DNA from: Palleronia marisminoris
GTDB lineage: Bacteria; Pseudomonadota; Alphaproteobacteria; Rhodobacterales; Rhodobacteraceae
NCBI RefSeq assembly: GCF_900172315.1
Contig: NZ_FWFV01000001.1
Coordinates: 310,001-374,000, forward strand
Length of the DNA stretch: 64,000 bases
Reading direction: 5' to 3'
The notes under the pieces are model-generated. The model did no database searches. It was not told the origin of the DNA and worked only from the letters and a program-made list of their open reading frames with translations. Below, piece by piece: positions 1 through 7,990 of the stretch. Each line of letters begins with the position of its first letter. Within the stretch, counting starts at the first letter, position 1. The position numbers were made by a program, and so were the translations under genes.

Positions 1-1556
1 AGACGACGAAGACCAACGCCAAGGTCGACGCCCTCGCCGCCTATTTCGCCGAGGCGCCCGAGCCCGACCGCCTCTGGACCATCGCGCTGCTGTCCGGTCG
101 GCGCCCCAAGCGCACGATCACGACGACCCACCTGCGCGAATGGGCGGCCGAGCGCGCCGGCATCCCCCTGTGGCTGTTCGAGGAAAGCTACCCCATCGTT
201 GGCGACCTGGCCGAGACCATCGCCCTCGTCCTGCCGGACCCCGGCAGCACATCCGACCGGTCGCTTACCCACTGGATCGGCATGCTCCGCGACCTGTCGA
301 AACTCGACGAGGCCGCCCGCAAACAGGGCATCCTCGACGCCTGGGATCAACTCACGGCCCGTGAACGGCTCGTGTTCAACAAGCTTCTGACCGGCGGCTT
401 CCGCATGGGCGTCAGCCAGAAGCTGATGACCCGCGCCCTGTCGCGCGCCACCGGCATCGACGAATCCGACCTCGCGCACCGTCTGATGGGTGACTGGAGC
501 CCCGAAACGACCAGCTTTGACGCCCTCATCCGCGCCCCCGACCCCGAGACCGACCTCTCCAAGCCCTACCCGTTCTACCTCGCCTACCAGTTGGACGGCG
601 GCCCCGAGGCGCTCGACGATCCCGCGAACTGGGCGGCCGAGCGCAAGTGGGACGGCATCCGCGGCCAGCTTGTCCTGCGCGGCGGCCAGCACTTCCTGTG
701 GTCCCGCGGCGAAGAGCTGATGACCGACCGTTTCCCCGAATTCGCCCGGCTGATCGATTTCGTCCCCCCCGGCACCGTTCTGGACGGAGAGGTCCTCGCC
801 TGGACCGACGACGCGCCCCTGCCCTTCAACGCCCTGCAAAAGCGGATCGGCCGCAAGACCGTGCCGAAAAAGCTGCTGACCGAGGCGCCGGTGATCCTCT
901 ACGCCTACGACCTGCTCGAACACGAGGGCCGCGACATCCGCGCCCTGCCCTTCGCCGAGCGCCGCGCGCGCCTCGACGCCCTGACGGCCGACCTGCCGCC
1001 CGAAGCCCCGCTTCGTGCCTCGCCGCTTCTGTCCTTCGCCAGCTGGGACGACCTGGCCGCGATCCGCTCCCAGAGCCGCGAGCATCAGGCCGAAGGGCTC
1101 ATGCTAAAGCGCAAGGACGCCCCCTATCGCGACGGCCGCCGCAAGGGCGACTGGTGGAAGTGGAAGGTCGATCCGCTGACCATCGACGCGGTGATGATCT
1201 ACGCCCAGCAGGGCCATGGCCGCCGCGCAAACCTCTTCACCGACTTCACTTTCGCGGTCTGGAACGGCGACGATCTGGTCCCCTTCACGAAGGCCTATTC
1301 CGGCCTGACAGACGAGGAATTCGGGCGGATCACCGCCTGGGTCCGCCGCAACACGCTCGAGCGCTACGGCCCCGTCCGGCAGGTAAAACCGGAACATGTG
1401 TTCGAGATCGCGTTTGAGGGGATACAGGCAAGCCCGCGCCACAAGTCCGGCGTGGCCCTGCGCTTCCCGCGCATGGCCCGCTGGCGCCACGACAAGCCGA
1501 CCGCCGAGGCCAATACACTGACCGACCTGCAGGAGATGCTGACCGCCTATGGTTGA
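1..1556 (+). CDS. ATP-dependent DNA ligase (5' end outside window)
   Basis: This enzyme seals DNA nicks through a lysyl-AMP intermediate. The reading frame is open from base 3, so the N-terminus lies before the window and 517 residues are visible. The nucleotidyltransferase motifs appear in order: motif I KWDGIR (adenylated Lys encoded at 645-647), motif III DGEVLAW, motif IV EGLMLKRK, motif V WWKWKVD, and a C-terminal OB-fold part ending near ALRFPRMARW. The region ahead of motif I matches the helical N-terminal domain of this family. Bacterial ligases of this kind often sit with a ligase-associated exonuclease and a DEAD/H helicase. Neither is visible here, though an exonuclease gene could lie just upstream. 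The last 8 bases overlap the next gene. It acts as a repair ligase beside the NAD-dependent LigA by inference, not from this sequence. Confidence 0.93.
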   Translation, partial: TTKTNAKVDALAAYFAEAPEPDRLWTIALLSGRRPKRTITTTHLREWAAERAGIPLWLFEESYPIVGDLAETIALVLPDPGSTSDRSLTHWIGMLRDLSKLDEAARKQGILDAWDQLTARERLVFNKLLTGGFRMGVSQKLMTRALSRATGIDESDLAHRLMGDWSPETTSFDALIRAPDPETDLSKPYPFYLAYQLDGGPEALDDPANWAAERKWDGIRGQLVLRGGQHFLWSRGEELMTDRFPEFARLIDFVPPGTVLDGEVLAWTDDAPLPFNALQKRIGRKTVPKKLLTEAPVILYAYDLLEHEGRDIRALPFAERRARLDALTADLPPEAPLRASPLLSFASWDDLAAIRSQSREHQAEGLMLKRKDAPYRDGRRKGDWWKWKVDPLTIDAVMIYAQQGHGRRANLFTDFTFAVWNGDDLVPFTKAYSGLTDEEFGRITAWVRRNTLERYGPVRQVKPEHVFEIAFEGIQASPRHKSGVALRFPRMARWRHDKPTAEANTLTDLQEMLTAYG

Positions 1557-2481
1557 AGATGATCGCCAACTTCCCGACGCCACCCCGGACCGCGACTACG
1601 ACACCGTCTCGGAACTTCCCGTTGGCCTGTCGCCCGCCGACCGGCCCAAGGTGCCGTCGACCCTGCCGCCGCAGGGTGCGTGCGACGCGCATCTGCACCT
1701 CGTCGGTGGCAAGAACGACTTCCCGCTCTGGGACCACCGGATCGAGGATCCCGTGCCCGGTCGTGGCTTCGAGGACTGGTTGCAGCTTCTCCAGACCCAC
1801 ATGACGACCCTTGAAATGTCGCGCGGGGTGATCGTCCACTCGGCGCTCTATGGCGAGGACAACACCGTCACCATCGAAGCTCTGCGCAGGCTCGGCGAAA
1901 GCTATGTCGGCGTCGGCCTCGTGCGCGGTGACGTGACGGACGAGGCGCTCGACAAGCTCGCCGACACCCGCATCCGTGGCATTCGCGTGAACGAGGTCTT
2001 CGATGCTCCGTTGACCTGGGACGAGGCCAAGCCGCTGGCCCACAAGCTGGCTGCCCGCGGGATGCACCTTGAATTGCTGATGACCGCCGAGCGGATCGCC
2101 GACCTCTCGGAACAGATCGCCGAGCTGCCCTGCGACGTCGTCATCGGCCACTTGGGCTGGCCGGACGTGAATGCCGGCCCCGATGGCCCCGGCTTCGGCG
2201 CCGTTCGGCGGCTGGTGTCCGAGGGGCGCGTGTACGCCAAGCTCTCGGCGCTCTATCGCCTGACGTCGGCGCCCTACGACAGCGCGCAGCCCTTCGTCGC
2301 CGCCCTTGCCGAAACGCCCGAGCGGTGCCTCTGGGGTTCGGACTGGCCGCACCTGATGCTCGAGGGGGCCGAGGTGCCAGACGCCGGCATCCTTCTCGAC
2401 CGGTTCTTCGACGCGGTGACGGATAACGAAGCGCGCCAGACGATCCTCGTCGACGCGCCGCAGACGCTCTACCGCTTCTGA
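1549..2481 (+). CDS. TIM-barrel amidohydrolase family protein
   Basis: This is a 310-residue metal-dependent hydrolase of the amidohydrolase_2 type, related to 2-pyrone-4,6-dicarboxylate hydrolase and other lactone or decarboxylase enzymes. Visible markers are the N-terminal metal motif CDAHLHL, a central VIGHLGWPD strand with its histidine, and the late barrel motif WGSDWPH carrying the last metal or catalytic aspartate. The start codon at 1549 lies within the end of the ligase gene (8-base overlap), so the two are probably co-translated. The substrate cannot be read from the sequence. A role in carboxylate or lactone breakdown is only a family-level guess. Confidence 0.85.
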   Translation: MVEDDRQLPDATPDRDYDTVSELPVGLSPADRPKVPSTLPPQGACDAHLHLVGGKNDFPLWDHRIEDPVPGRGFEDWLQLLQTHMTTLEMSRGVIVHSALYGEDNTVTIEALRRLGESYVGVGLVRGDVTDEALDKLADTRIRGIRVNEVFDAPLTWDEAKPLAHKLAARGMHLELLMTAERIADLSEQIAELPCDVVIGHLGWPDVNAGPDGPGFGAVRRLVSEGRVYAKLSALYRLTSAPYDSAQPFVAALAETPERCLWGSDWPHLMLEGAEVPDAGILLDRFFDAVTDNEARQTILVDAPQTLYRF

Positions 2482-2550
2482 CCGCCGCGCGGGTTGGCGG
2501 CGCGCGTGCGCCGCCATATGTCGGGGCGGATACGCAATCGAGGAGCCGAC

Positions 2551-4368
2551 ATGACCCGCCAGCCCGTCTTCGACGCCAACGCCGCCGCCGGTGGCAAGGA
2601 TCTGGGCGACCTGCCCGCCTGGGATCTCTCCGACCTCTATGCCGCGCCCGACGCCCCCGAGGTCGAGCGCGACCTTGGCTGGCTGGAAACCGAAGGCGCC
2701 GCCTTCGCCGCGGAATACGAAGGCAAGCTGGCCGACCTGTCCGCCGCCGAGATGCTCGCATGCCTCCACCGCTACGAGAAGATCGACATGGTCGGCGGCC
2801 GGATCATGTCCTACGCGGGCCTGCGCTATTACCAGCAAACCACCGATTCCGAGCGCGCCGCCTTCCTCTCCGACTGCCAGGATCGCCTGACCACCTACAC
2901 CGCGCCGCTGGTGTTCTTCGGGCTCGAGGTCAACCGCATCGACGAGCCCCACCTGCAGGGCCTGTTCGACGCCAACGCTGATCTCGCCCGCTATCGCCCG
3001 ATCTTCGACCGCCTGCGCAAGATGCGCCCTTACCAGCTGTCCGACGAACTCGAGAAGTTCCTCCACGACCAATCCGTGGTCGGCGCGACCGCCTGGAACA
3101 AGCTCTTCGACGAGACCATCTCGGGCCTCGAATTCGAGGTGAACGGCGAGGTTCAGGGGATCGAGGCCACGCTGAACCAGCTGACCGACCAGAACCGCGA
3201 CACCCGCGAGGCCGCCGCGCGCGAGCTGGGCCGGGTATTCTCGGCCAACGTCAAGACCTTCGCCCGCGTTCACAACACGCTCGCCAAGGAGAAGGAGGTC
3301 GAGGATCGCTGGCGCAAGATGCCGACGCCCCAGACCGGCCGGCACCTGTCGAATGACGTCGAACCCGAAGTGGTCGAGGCGCTGCGAAATGCCGTCGTCG
3401 AGGCCTATCCGCGCCTCTCGCACCGCTACTACGAGCTGAAGCGCAAGTGGCTCGGCCTAGACCGGATGCAGGTCTGGGACCGCAACGCGCCCCTCCCGAT
3501 GGAGACCGAGCGCCGCGTCGCCTGGCCCGAGGCGCGGGGCATGGTGATGGACGCCTACGCCGACTTCTCGCCACAACTCGCCGACTTGGCCGAGCCCTTC
3601 TTCGACAAGGGCTGGATCGACGCGGCCGTCACCCCCGGCAAGGCGCCAGGCGCCTTCGCCCACCCCACGGTGACCGACGCGCATCCCTACATCATGCTGA
3701 ATTACCTCGGCAAACCGCGCGACGTGATGACCCTGGCGCACGAGCTTGGCCACGGCGTTCACCAGCGCCTCGCCGCGGATCAGGGTGAGCTGCTGGCCAA
3801 CACTCCCCTCACCCTGGCCGAAACGGCGAGCGTCTTCGGCGAGATGCTGACCTTCCGCAAGCTGCTGGCGAACGCCAAGGACAAGGCCGAGCGCAAGGTC
3901 TTGCTGGCCGGCAAGGTCGAGGACATGATCAACACGGTCGTCCGCCAGATCGCGTTCTATGACTTCGAGTGCAAGCTCCACGCTGCCCGCAGCGAGGGCG
4001 AGTTGACACCGGACGAAATCAGCGCGCTATGGATGTCGATCCAGGCCGAGTCCCTGGGCGACGCGTTCGACTTCATGGACGACTACCAGGTGTTCTGGGC
4101 CTACATCCCGCACTTCGTCCACTCGCCCTTCTACGTCTATGCCTATGCCTTCGGAGATGGCTTGGTGAACGCGCTCTACGCCGCCTACGAGGAAGGCGCC
4201 CCCGACTTCCAGGAGAAGTATTTCGACATGCTCCGCGCCGGCGGGTCGAAGCACCACTCGGAACTCCTGAAGCCCTTCGGCCTCGACGCCAGCGACCCCG
4301 CGTTCTGGCACAAGGGCCTGTCGATGATCGAGGGCATGATCGACGAACTCGAGGCGATGGAAGACTGA
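2551..4368 (+). CDS. pepF: Oligoendopeptidase F (M3 family metallopeptidase)
   Basis: This 605-residue cytoplasmic zinc peptidase cleaves short peptides, as other M3B peptidases do. The zinc motif HELGH is at residues 397-401, and the third ligand region ETASVFGE follows about 25 residues later. The N-terminal helical half matches the PepF lid domain. I start at the ATG at 2551, which has GAGGA a few bases upstream. An in-frame TTG at 2494 would add 19 arginine-rich residues and has no ribosome site. The gene stands alone after the amidohydrolase and is closed by a strong hairpin at 4375-4405 that faces a convergent gene. Confidence 0.93.
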   Translation: MTRQPVFDANAAAGGKDLGDLPAWDLSDLYAAPDAPEVERDLGWLETEGAAFAAEYEGKLADLSAAEMLACLHRYEKIDMVGGRIMSYAGLRYYQQTTDSERAAFLSDCQDRLTTYTAPLVFFGLEVNRIDEPHLQGLFDANADLARYRPIFDRLRKMRPYQLSDELEKFLHDQSVVGATAWNKLFDETISGLEFEVNGEVQGIEATLNQLTDQNRDTREAAARELGRVFSANVKTFARVHNTLAKEKEVEDRWRKMPTPQTGRHLSNDVEPEVVEALRNAVVEAYPRLSHRYYELKRKWLGLDRMQVWDRNAPLPMETERRVAWPEARGMVMDAYADFSPQLADLAEPFFDKGWIDAAVTPGKAPGAFAHPTVTDAHPYIMLNYLGKPRDVMTLAHELGHGVHQRLAADQGELLANTPLTLAETASVFGEMLTFRKLLANAKDKAERKVLLAGKVEDMINTVVRQIAFYDFECKLHAARSEGELTPDEISALWMSIQAESLGDAFDFMDDYQVFWAYIPHFVHSPFYVYAYAFGDGLVNALYAAYEEGAPDFQEKYFDMLRAGGSKHHSELLKPFGLDASDPAFWHKGLSMIEGMIDELEAMED

Positions 4369-4374
4369 TCGCGC

Positions 4375-4405
4375 GCCGGCCCGGGGCGCAGGGTCCCGGG
4401 CCGGC
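4375..4405. terminator. Bidirectional hairpin between pepF and the oxidoreductase
   Basis: A perfect 11-bp inverted repeat (arms 4375-4385 and 4395-4405, 9-base loop) fills the gap between the two convergent stop codons. The 3' arm touches the oxidoreductase stop codon at 4406. There is no T-tract on either side, so termination may need Rho, or the hairpin may mainly protect the 3' ends. Confidence 0.75.
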
Positions 4406-5374
4406 TCAGCCTTTGCCGACCTCGAACGAGCGGTCGATCATCTCGAGCGATCCGCGCGTCTGCTCCAGCGTCCACGCATAGGGCGTGCCGTTGCGCACGC
4501 TGTCGCAGAACGCCTCGACCTGCAGGACATACTGGTTCACGCCCGGCCAGCGCTCGATCGTGCGGGTGTTCATCGCCGTCTCGATCACCAGTTCCGCCTG
4601 ATCGAACGTCCCCGCGTTGAAGGGTGCTGTCAGTTCGAGCACGCCCTTGTCGCCGTGGAACACCACCCGCTGCCGGGGCGCCATCCTCGTCGAGACAACC
4701 GTGTGGAACGTGAAGTCGGGGAAGGCCGCCGTCACTTCGGCAAAGCTGTCCCAGTCGCCCTCCATCGTCAGTTTGGCATTCATGTCGCCGGGCCGCGCGT
4801 CGGTCGCGTACAGCACCGAGCCGAACGCATAGACGCCGATATCGCGCAGGCCACCACCGCCCATGCCCTCTCGATTGCGGATGTTGGCCGGGTCGTCGTT
4901 GAAGAAGGTGAACGTCGTCTCGACATGGCGCAGGCGTCCAACCGTCCCCTCGGACAGAAGCTGCCGGGCACGCTGCCATTGCGGGTGGTGGACGATCATG
5001 AACGCTTCGGCCGCCAGCAGCCCAGACGAGTCGCGCGCGGCGATCAGCCTGTCCACCTCGGAGGCATGCAGCGCGATCGGCTTTTCGCAGAGGACGTGCT
5101 TGCCGGCTTCGAGCGCCTTCAGCACCCATTCGACATGCAGGTGGTTCGGCAGTGGGACGTAGATCGCGTCGATATCGTCCGCGCGCAGCAGCGCGTCGTA
5201 ATCCTCTTCGATCCGCAGGTCGGGCAGGAAGTCGGCGAAGGCGGCCGCCTTGTCGGACGAGCGTGTGGCAAGCGCCGTCACCCGCGATCCGCGCGCGGCG
5301 TGGAGGGCGGGGCCCATCGACTTCCTCGCGAAATTCGACGCGCCGACGATGCCCCAGCGGATAGGATCGGTCAT
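4406..5374 (-). CDS. Gfo/Idh/MocA family NAD(P)-dependent oxidoreductase
   Basis: This 322-residue protein has an N-terminal Rossmann domain (start IVGASNFARKSMG) and the family signature EKPIALHASEVDRLI, which carries the conserved EKP lysine around residue 98. The C-terminal half is the usual mixed sheet domain. Members oxidise or reduce sugars, inositols and related polyols. The substrate is not evident. The gene follows rpoH on the same strand, but an intrinsic terminator stands between them, and its 3' arm contains the only Shine-Dalgarno candidate (GGGAG, 8 bases before the ATG). Read-through transcripts from rpoH would therefore fold over the ribosome site. Confidence 0.9.
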   Translation of the reverse strand: MTDPIRWGIVGASNFARKSMGPALHAARGSRVTALATRSSDKAAAFADFLPDLRIEEDYDALLRADDIDAIYVPLPNHLHVEWVLKALEAGKHVLCEKPIALHASEVDRLIAARDSSGLLAAEAFMIVHHPQWQRARQLLSEGTVGRLRHVETTFTFFNDDPANIRNREGMGGGGLRDIGVYAFGSVLYATDARPGDMNAKLTMEGDWDSFAEVTAAFPDFTFHTVVSTRMAPRQRVVFHGDKGVLELTAPFNAGTFDQAELVIETAMNTRTIERWPGVNQYVLQVEAFCDSVRNGTPYAWTLEQTRGSLEMIDRSFEVGKG

Positions 5375-5375
5375 G

Positions 5376-5406
5376 AAAAAAGCTCCCGGACTGTTCGCCC
5401 GGGAGC
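5376..5406 (-). terminator. Intrinsic terminator of rpoH overlapping the next ribosome site
   Basis: On the minus strand an 8-bp stem (arms 5399-5406 and 5382-5389, 9-base loop) is followed at once by six T residues (5381-5376). One base later comes the ATG of the oxidoreductase at 5374. The 3' arm holds GGGAG, the probable ribosome site of that gene. Confidence 0.85.
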
Positions 5407-5441
5407 CTACTGTTATCGACGCGGAACGCCAGTCCTCGGGA

Positions 5442-6338
5442 TCAGGCGTCGGCCATCATGCCCTTTTGCGAGGCAAGCTCGGTCATCCGCTTCTGCAGCT
5501 TGTCGAAGGCGCGAACCTCGATCTGGCGGATCCGCTCGCGGCTGACGTCGTATACGCCCGACAATTCTTCCAGCGTGACCGGCTGGTCCTGCAACCGGCG
5601 CTGCGTGAGGATATCGCGCTCGCGCTCGTTCAGGACGTCCATCGCCTTGCCCAGAAGTGCGCGGCGGGTCTGCAGTTCGTCCTTCTCGGCATAGTCGTCG
5701 GCCTGGTTGGCGTCTTCATCCTCGAGCCAGTCCTGCCACTGCGCAGACCCTTCCCCATCGTTCGAGATCGTGGCGTTCAGCGACGCGTCCGACCCGGCCA
5801 TCCGCCGGTTCATCGAGATCACCTCGGCCTCGGTCACGCCAAGATCGTTGGCGATCTGCTTGACGTTCTCGGGGCGCAGGTCGCCCTCTTCCAAGGCGCC
5901 GATCCGGTTCTTCGCCTTGCGCAGGTTGAAGAACAGCTTCTTCTGCGCGCTCGTCGTGCCCAGCTTCACCAGGCTCCAGGACCGCAGGATGTATTCCTGG
6001 ATCGAGGCGCGGATCCACCACATGGCATAGGTCGCGAGGCGGAAGCCCTTCTCGGGATCGAACCGCTTGACCGCCTGCATCAGGCCAACATTCGCCTCGG
6101 AGATCACCTCGGCCTGCGGCAGCCCGTAGCCGCGATAGCCCATGGCGATCTTGGCGGCGAGGCGCAGGTGGCTGGTGACCAGCTTGTGCGCGGCCTCGGT
6201 ATCCTCGTGCTCGACCCAGCGCTTGGCGAGCATGTATTCCTCGTCAGGCTCCAGCATCGGGAAACGCCGGATCTCCTGCATGTAACGGTTGAGGCCCTGT
6301 TCCGGGCTCGGTGCGGGAAGATTTGCGTAGCTTGCCAT
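5442..6338 (-). CDS. rpoH: RNA polymerase sigma factor RpoH (sigma-32 family)
   Basis: This 298-residue alternative sigma factor directs RNA polymerase to heat- and stress-response promoters. Region 2 is clear (EANVGLMQAVKRFD, then the -10-reading helix YAMWWIRASIQEYI). The RpoH box QKKLFFNLR follows, and region 4 ends in [17 protein letters not shown]. The start at 6338 is chosen because AGGAGGGG lies four bases upstream and the protein then begins MASYANLPAPSPEQG, as in its relatives. A GTG or ATG further upstream at 6377 lacks such a site. Alphaproteobacteria of this group often carry two RpoH paralogues and I cannot assign this one with certainty. Its leader contains several palindromes, and it ends in a strong terminator. 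Confidence 0.95.
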   Translation of the reverse strand: MASYANLPAPSPEQGLNRYMQEIRRFPMLEPDEEYMLAKRWVEHEDTEAAHKLVTSHLRLAAKIAMGYRGYGLPQAEVISEANVGLMQAVKRFDPEKGFRLATYAMWWIRASIQEYILRSWSLVKLGTTSAQKKLFFNLRKAKNRIGALEEGDLRPENVKQIANDLGVTEAEVISMNRRMAGSDASLNATISNDGEGSAQWQDWLEDEDANQADDYAEKDELQTRRALLGKAMDVLNERERDILTQRRLQDQPVTLEELSGVYDVSRERIRQIEVRAFDKLQKRMTELASQKGMMADA

Positions 6339-6382
6339 TGTGCCCCTCCTTGCGGCCCTGTGGCCGTCAGCCCTCAATGTGG

Positions 6383-6403
6383 TGAACTGATCGGTTCAGT
6401 TCA
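6383..6403. promoter_or_regulatory. Palindrome in the rpoH leader
   Basis: A perfect 8-bp inverted repeat (TGAACTGA and TCAGTTCA, 5-base spacer) lies 45-65 bases before the rpoH start codon. On the minus strand it is preceded by C and T, so a CTTGAA element like the -35 of sigma-32 promoters overlaps its edge. It could be an operator, or an RNA hairpin in the rpoH leader. I cannot tell which. Confidence 0.4.
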
Positions 6404-6424
6404 AGGGCTTTCCATGTAGACTCT

Positions 6425-6469
6425 CGTTCGAATTCAAACGGATCGTAAAGATCGAAGGTCCGAATTCGG
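6425..6469. promoter_or_regulatory. Tandem CGAATTC palindromes upstream of rpoH
   Basis: Two palindromes centred on GAATTC are spaced exactly 32 bp apart, about three helical turns: 6425-6440 (one mismatched pair) and 6460-6469 (perfect 10 bp). They lie between rluD and rpoH, where nothing codes. The spacing on one helix face suggests paired binding of a dimeric regulator, but no known regulator motif is recognised. Confidence 0.35.
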
Positions 6470-6488
6470 TCATCCCAATCGCGCGACC

Positions 6489-7517
6489 TCACGCGCTTGT
6501 GTCGCTCGATGCGGCGTCCAGACCTTCGAGCAATGTTTCCATGTCCAACGGCAGATCGCTGACGAAGTTCATATTTTCGCCGCTCGGATGGGTGAACCCA
6601 AGAGTATGGGCATGCAGCGCCTGCCGCGAAAACCCGTTCAATTGCAGCGCAACATCCCCCAGCCGCCGCTCGGATACTTTGCGCTGCCCGCCATAAACAG
6701 GGTCGCCGATCAGAGCGTGACCGGCATGGCGCAGGTGCACCCGAATCTGGTGGGTCCGCCCGGTCTCGAGCCGGCACGCGATCAGCGCAACCTCGCCCCA
6801 GTCCCGCTCGACCTGCACCCGCGTCACCGCATGCCGCCCGCCCTGGAACGTCACCGCCTGCCGCTGCCGGTCGGACGGGTGTCGCGCAAGGTTCGTCGCG
6901 ATGCGGATCACGTTCCCAGGCTCGACGCTGACCCCGCGCGAACCCATCAGCCGCGGATCGGCAGGGCTTGGCACCCCGTGGCACAGCGCCAGATAGCGCC
7001 GTTCCACCGTATGCGCGGCGAACTGGTCGGCCAGCGCATGGTGCGCGCGGTCGGTCTTGGCGACGACCAGCAGCCCGCTCGTGTCCTTGTCGATCCGGTG
7101 CACGATGCCCGGCCGCTTTTCCCCGCCCACGCCGGACAGGTTGCCCCCAAAATGGTGCAGCAGCGCGTTGACCAGCGTGCCCGAGGGCGAGCCCGGCGCG
7201 GGGTGGACGACCATCCCGGCGGGCTTGTCGACCACGATCAGGTCCTCGTCCTCGTGGACCACGACCAGCGGAATATCCTCGGCCACCATCTCGGTCTCGG
7301 CCTCGTCTGGGATATCAAGCGCGATCTCGTCGCCCTCGGCCACCCGCATCTTGGCCGAGGTCAGAACCTCGCCGCCGCGACTCACGCTGCCCTCCTCGAT
7401 CAGCTTCGCGAGGCGCGAGCGGGACAGGTGCGCGGCCTCTGGCACGTCGCGGGCGAGTGCTTTATCCAGACGCGCGGGTGGATCGGCCCCGATGATGACG
7501 ACGAGGCGCGAGGCCAT
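6489..7517 (-). CDS. rluD: 23S rRNA pseudouridine synthase RluD family
   Basis: This 342-residue RluA/RluD-type enzyme converts uridines in helix 69 of 23S rRNA to pseudouridine. An N-terminal S4 RNA-binding domain (HLSRSRLAKLIEEGSV) precedes the catalytic domain. The catalytic aspartate is in HRIDKDTSGLLVVAK, and the late motif GRTHQIRVHLRHAGH is intact. The start at 7517 has AAGGAG about 10 bases upstream. Longer upstream forms would run through the divergent gene. The first two bases of its ATG are also the first two of the ATG of the plus-strand gene at 7516, so the two genes diverge from one CATG. Confidence 0.94.
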   Translation of the reverse strand: MASRLVVIIGADPPARLDKALARDVPEAAHLSRSRLAKLIEEGSVSRGGEVLTSAKMRVAEGDEIALDIPDEAETEMVAEDIPLVVVHEDEDLIVVDKPAGMVVHPAPGSPSGTLVNALLHHFGGNLSGVGGEKRPGIVHRIDKDTSGLLVVAKTDRAHHALADQFAAHTVERRYLALCHGVPSPADPRLMGSRGVSVEPGNVIRIATNLARHPSDRQRQAVTFQGGRHAVTRVQVERDWGEVALIACRLETGRTHQIRVHLRHAGHALIGDPVYGGQRKVSERRLGDVALQLNGFSRQALHAHTLGFTHPSGENMNFVSDLPLDMETLLEGLDAASSDTSA

Positions 7518-7803
7518 GGACAGCGAAACTCCTTCTCCCGACGGATCGGTGCGGCTGCTCAAATGGCTGGTCGTGGGGATGACTGCAAGCATGATCGCCC
7601 TCGCCATCGTGTTGATCTGGGCGATCCTGTCCGAGATGGGCAGCCCCGCCCCCGACTGGCCCGCCGCCCTCGACCTGCCCGAAGGCACCCGCCCCGCCGC
7701 CGTGACGCGGGCGCAGGACTTCACCGTTGTCGTCACCGAAGCCGGCGATATCCTGCTGTTCGATGCGGGTGGCGCGCTGACGCGCCGTATCGACCTGAAG
7801 TGA
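7516..7803 (+). CDS. Small membrane protein, DUF6476-like
   Basis: This 95-residue protein has one membrane helix near residues 14-36 (WLVVGMTASMIALAIVLIWA), and a small C-terminal part with beta character (TVVVTEAGDILLFDAGG) that probably lies in the periplasm. I recognise it from memory as a conserved Rhodobacteraceae protein of unknown function, DUF6476. The start ATG at 7516 shares CATG with the divergent rluD start, so its promoter must lie inside rluD. Its stop codon is only two bases from the encoded CCA end of tRNA-His on the other strand. Confidence 0.75.
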   Translation: MDSETPSPDGSVRLLKWLVVGMTASMIALAIVLIWAILSEMGSPAPDWPAALDLPEGTRPAAVTRAQDFTVVVTEAGDILLFDAGGALTRRIDLK

Positions 7804-7805
7804 AG

Positions 7806-7882
7806 TGGTACCGCCTCCCTGGCTTGAACAGGGGACCTCTGGATCCACAATCCAGCGCTCTAACCAACTGAGCTAAGGCGGC
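7806..7882 (-). tRNA. tRNA-His (anticodon GTG)
   Basis: A 77-base cloverleaf on the minus strand. The anticodon stem is 5 bp around the loop TTGTGGA, giving anticodon GTG at 7848-7846. The T-arm loop is TTCAAGC, and the CCA end is encoded at 7808-7806. The discriminator is A73, and the first acceptor pair is G1-U72. This differs from the usual bacterial G-1/C73 identity pair and fits the alphaproteobacterial type of tRNA-His, a lineage marker. The convergent gene stops only two bases away. Confidence 0.95.
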
Positions 7883-7894
7883 CCGGTGCGCGGT

Positions 7895-7923
7895 GGACTA
7901 CACATTCCGCACCCCCCTTGCAA
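7895..7923 (-). promoter_or_regulatory. Probable sigma-70 promoter of tRNA-His
   Basis: On the minus strand TTGCAA (7923-7918) is followed after 17 bases by TAGTCC (7900-7895). The expected start is near 7888, just ahead of the mature tRNA 5' end at 7882. Confidence 0.45.
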
Positions 7924-7990
7924 CCCCGTCTGTGCCTTGCCGGGCGTCCGAAGCAAGGATACCTGAAACCCGCCAAGAAGGAGCGATCAC

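Noticed and set aside
1330-3423. A 697-codon open frame on the minus strand
   Set aside because: It is antisense to the amidohydrolase and pepF genes, has His/Gly/Val-rich content typical of the reverse of high-GC genes, and has no ribosome site or domain.
6339-6377. Longer rpoH start at 6377
   Set aside because: The strong AGGAGGGG before 6338 and the normal MASYANLP start decide for the shorter form.
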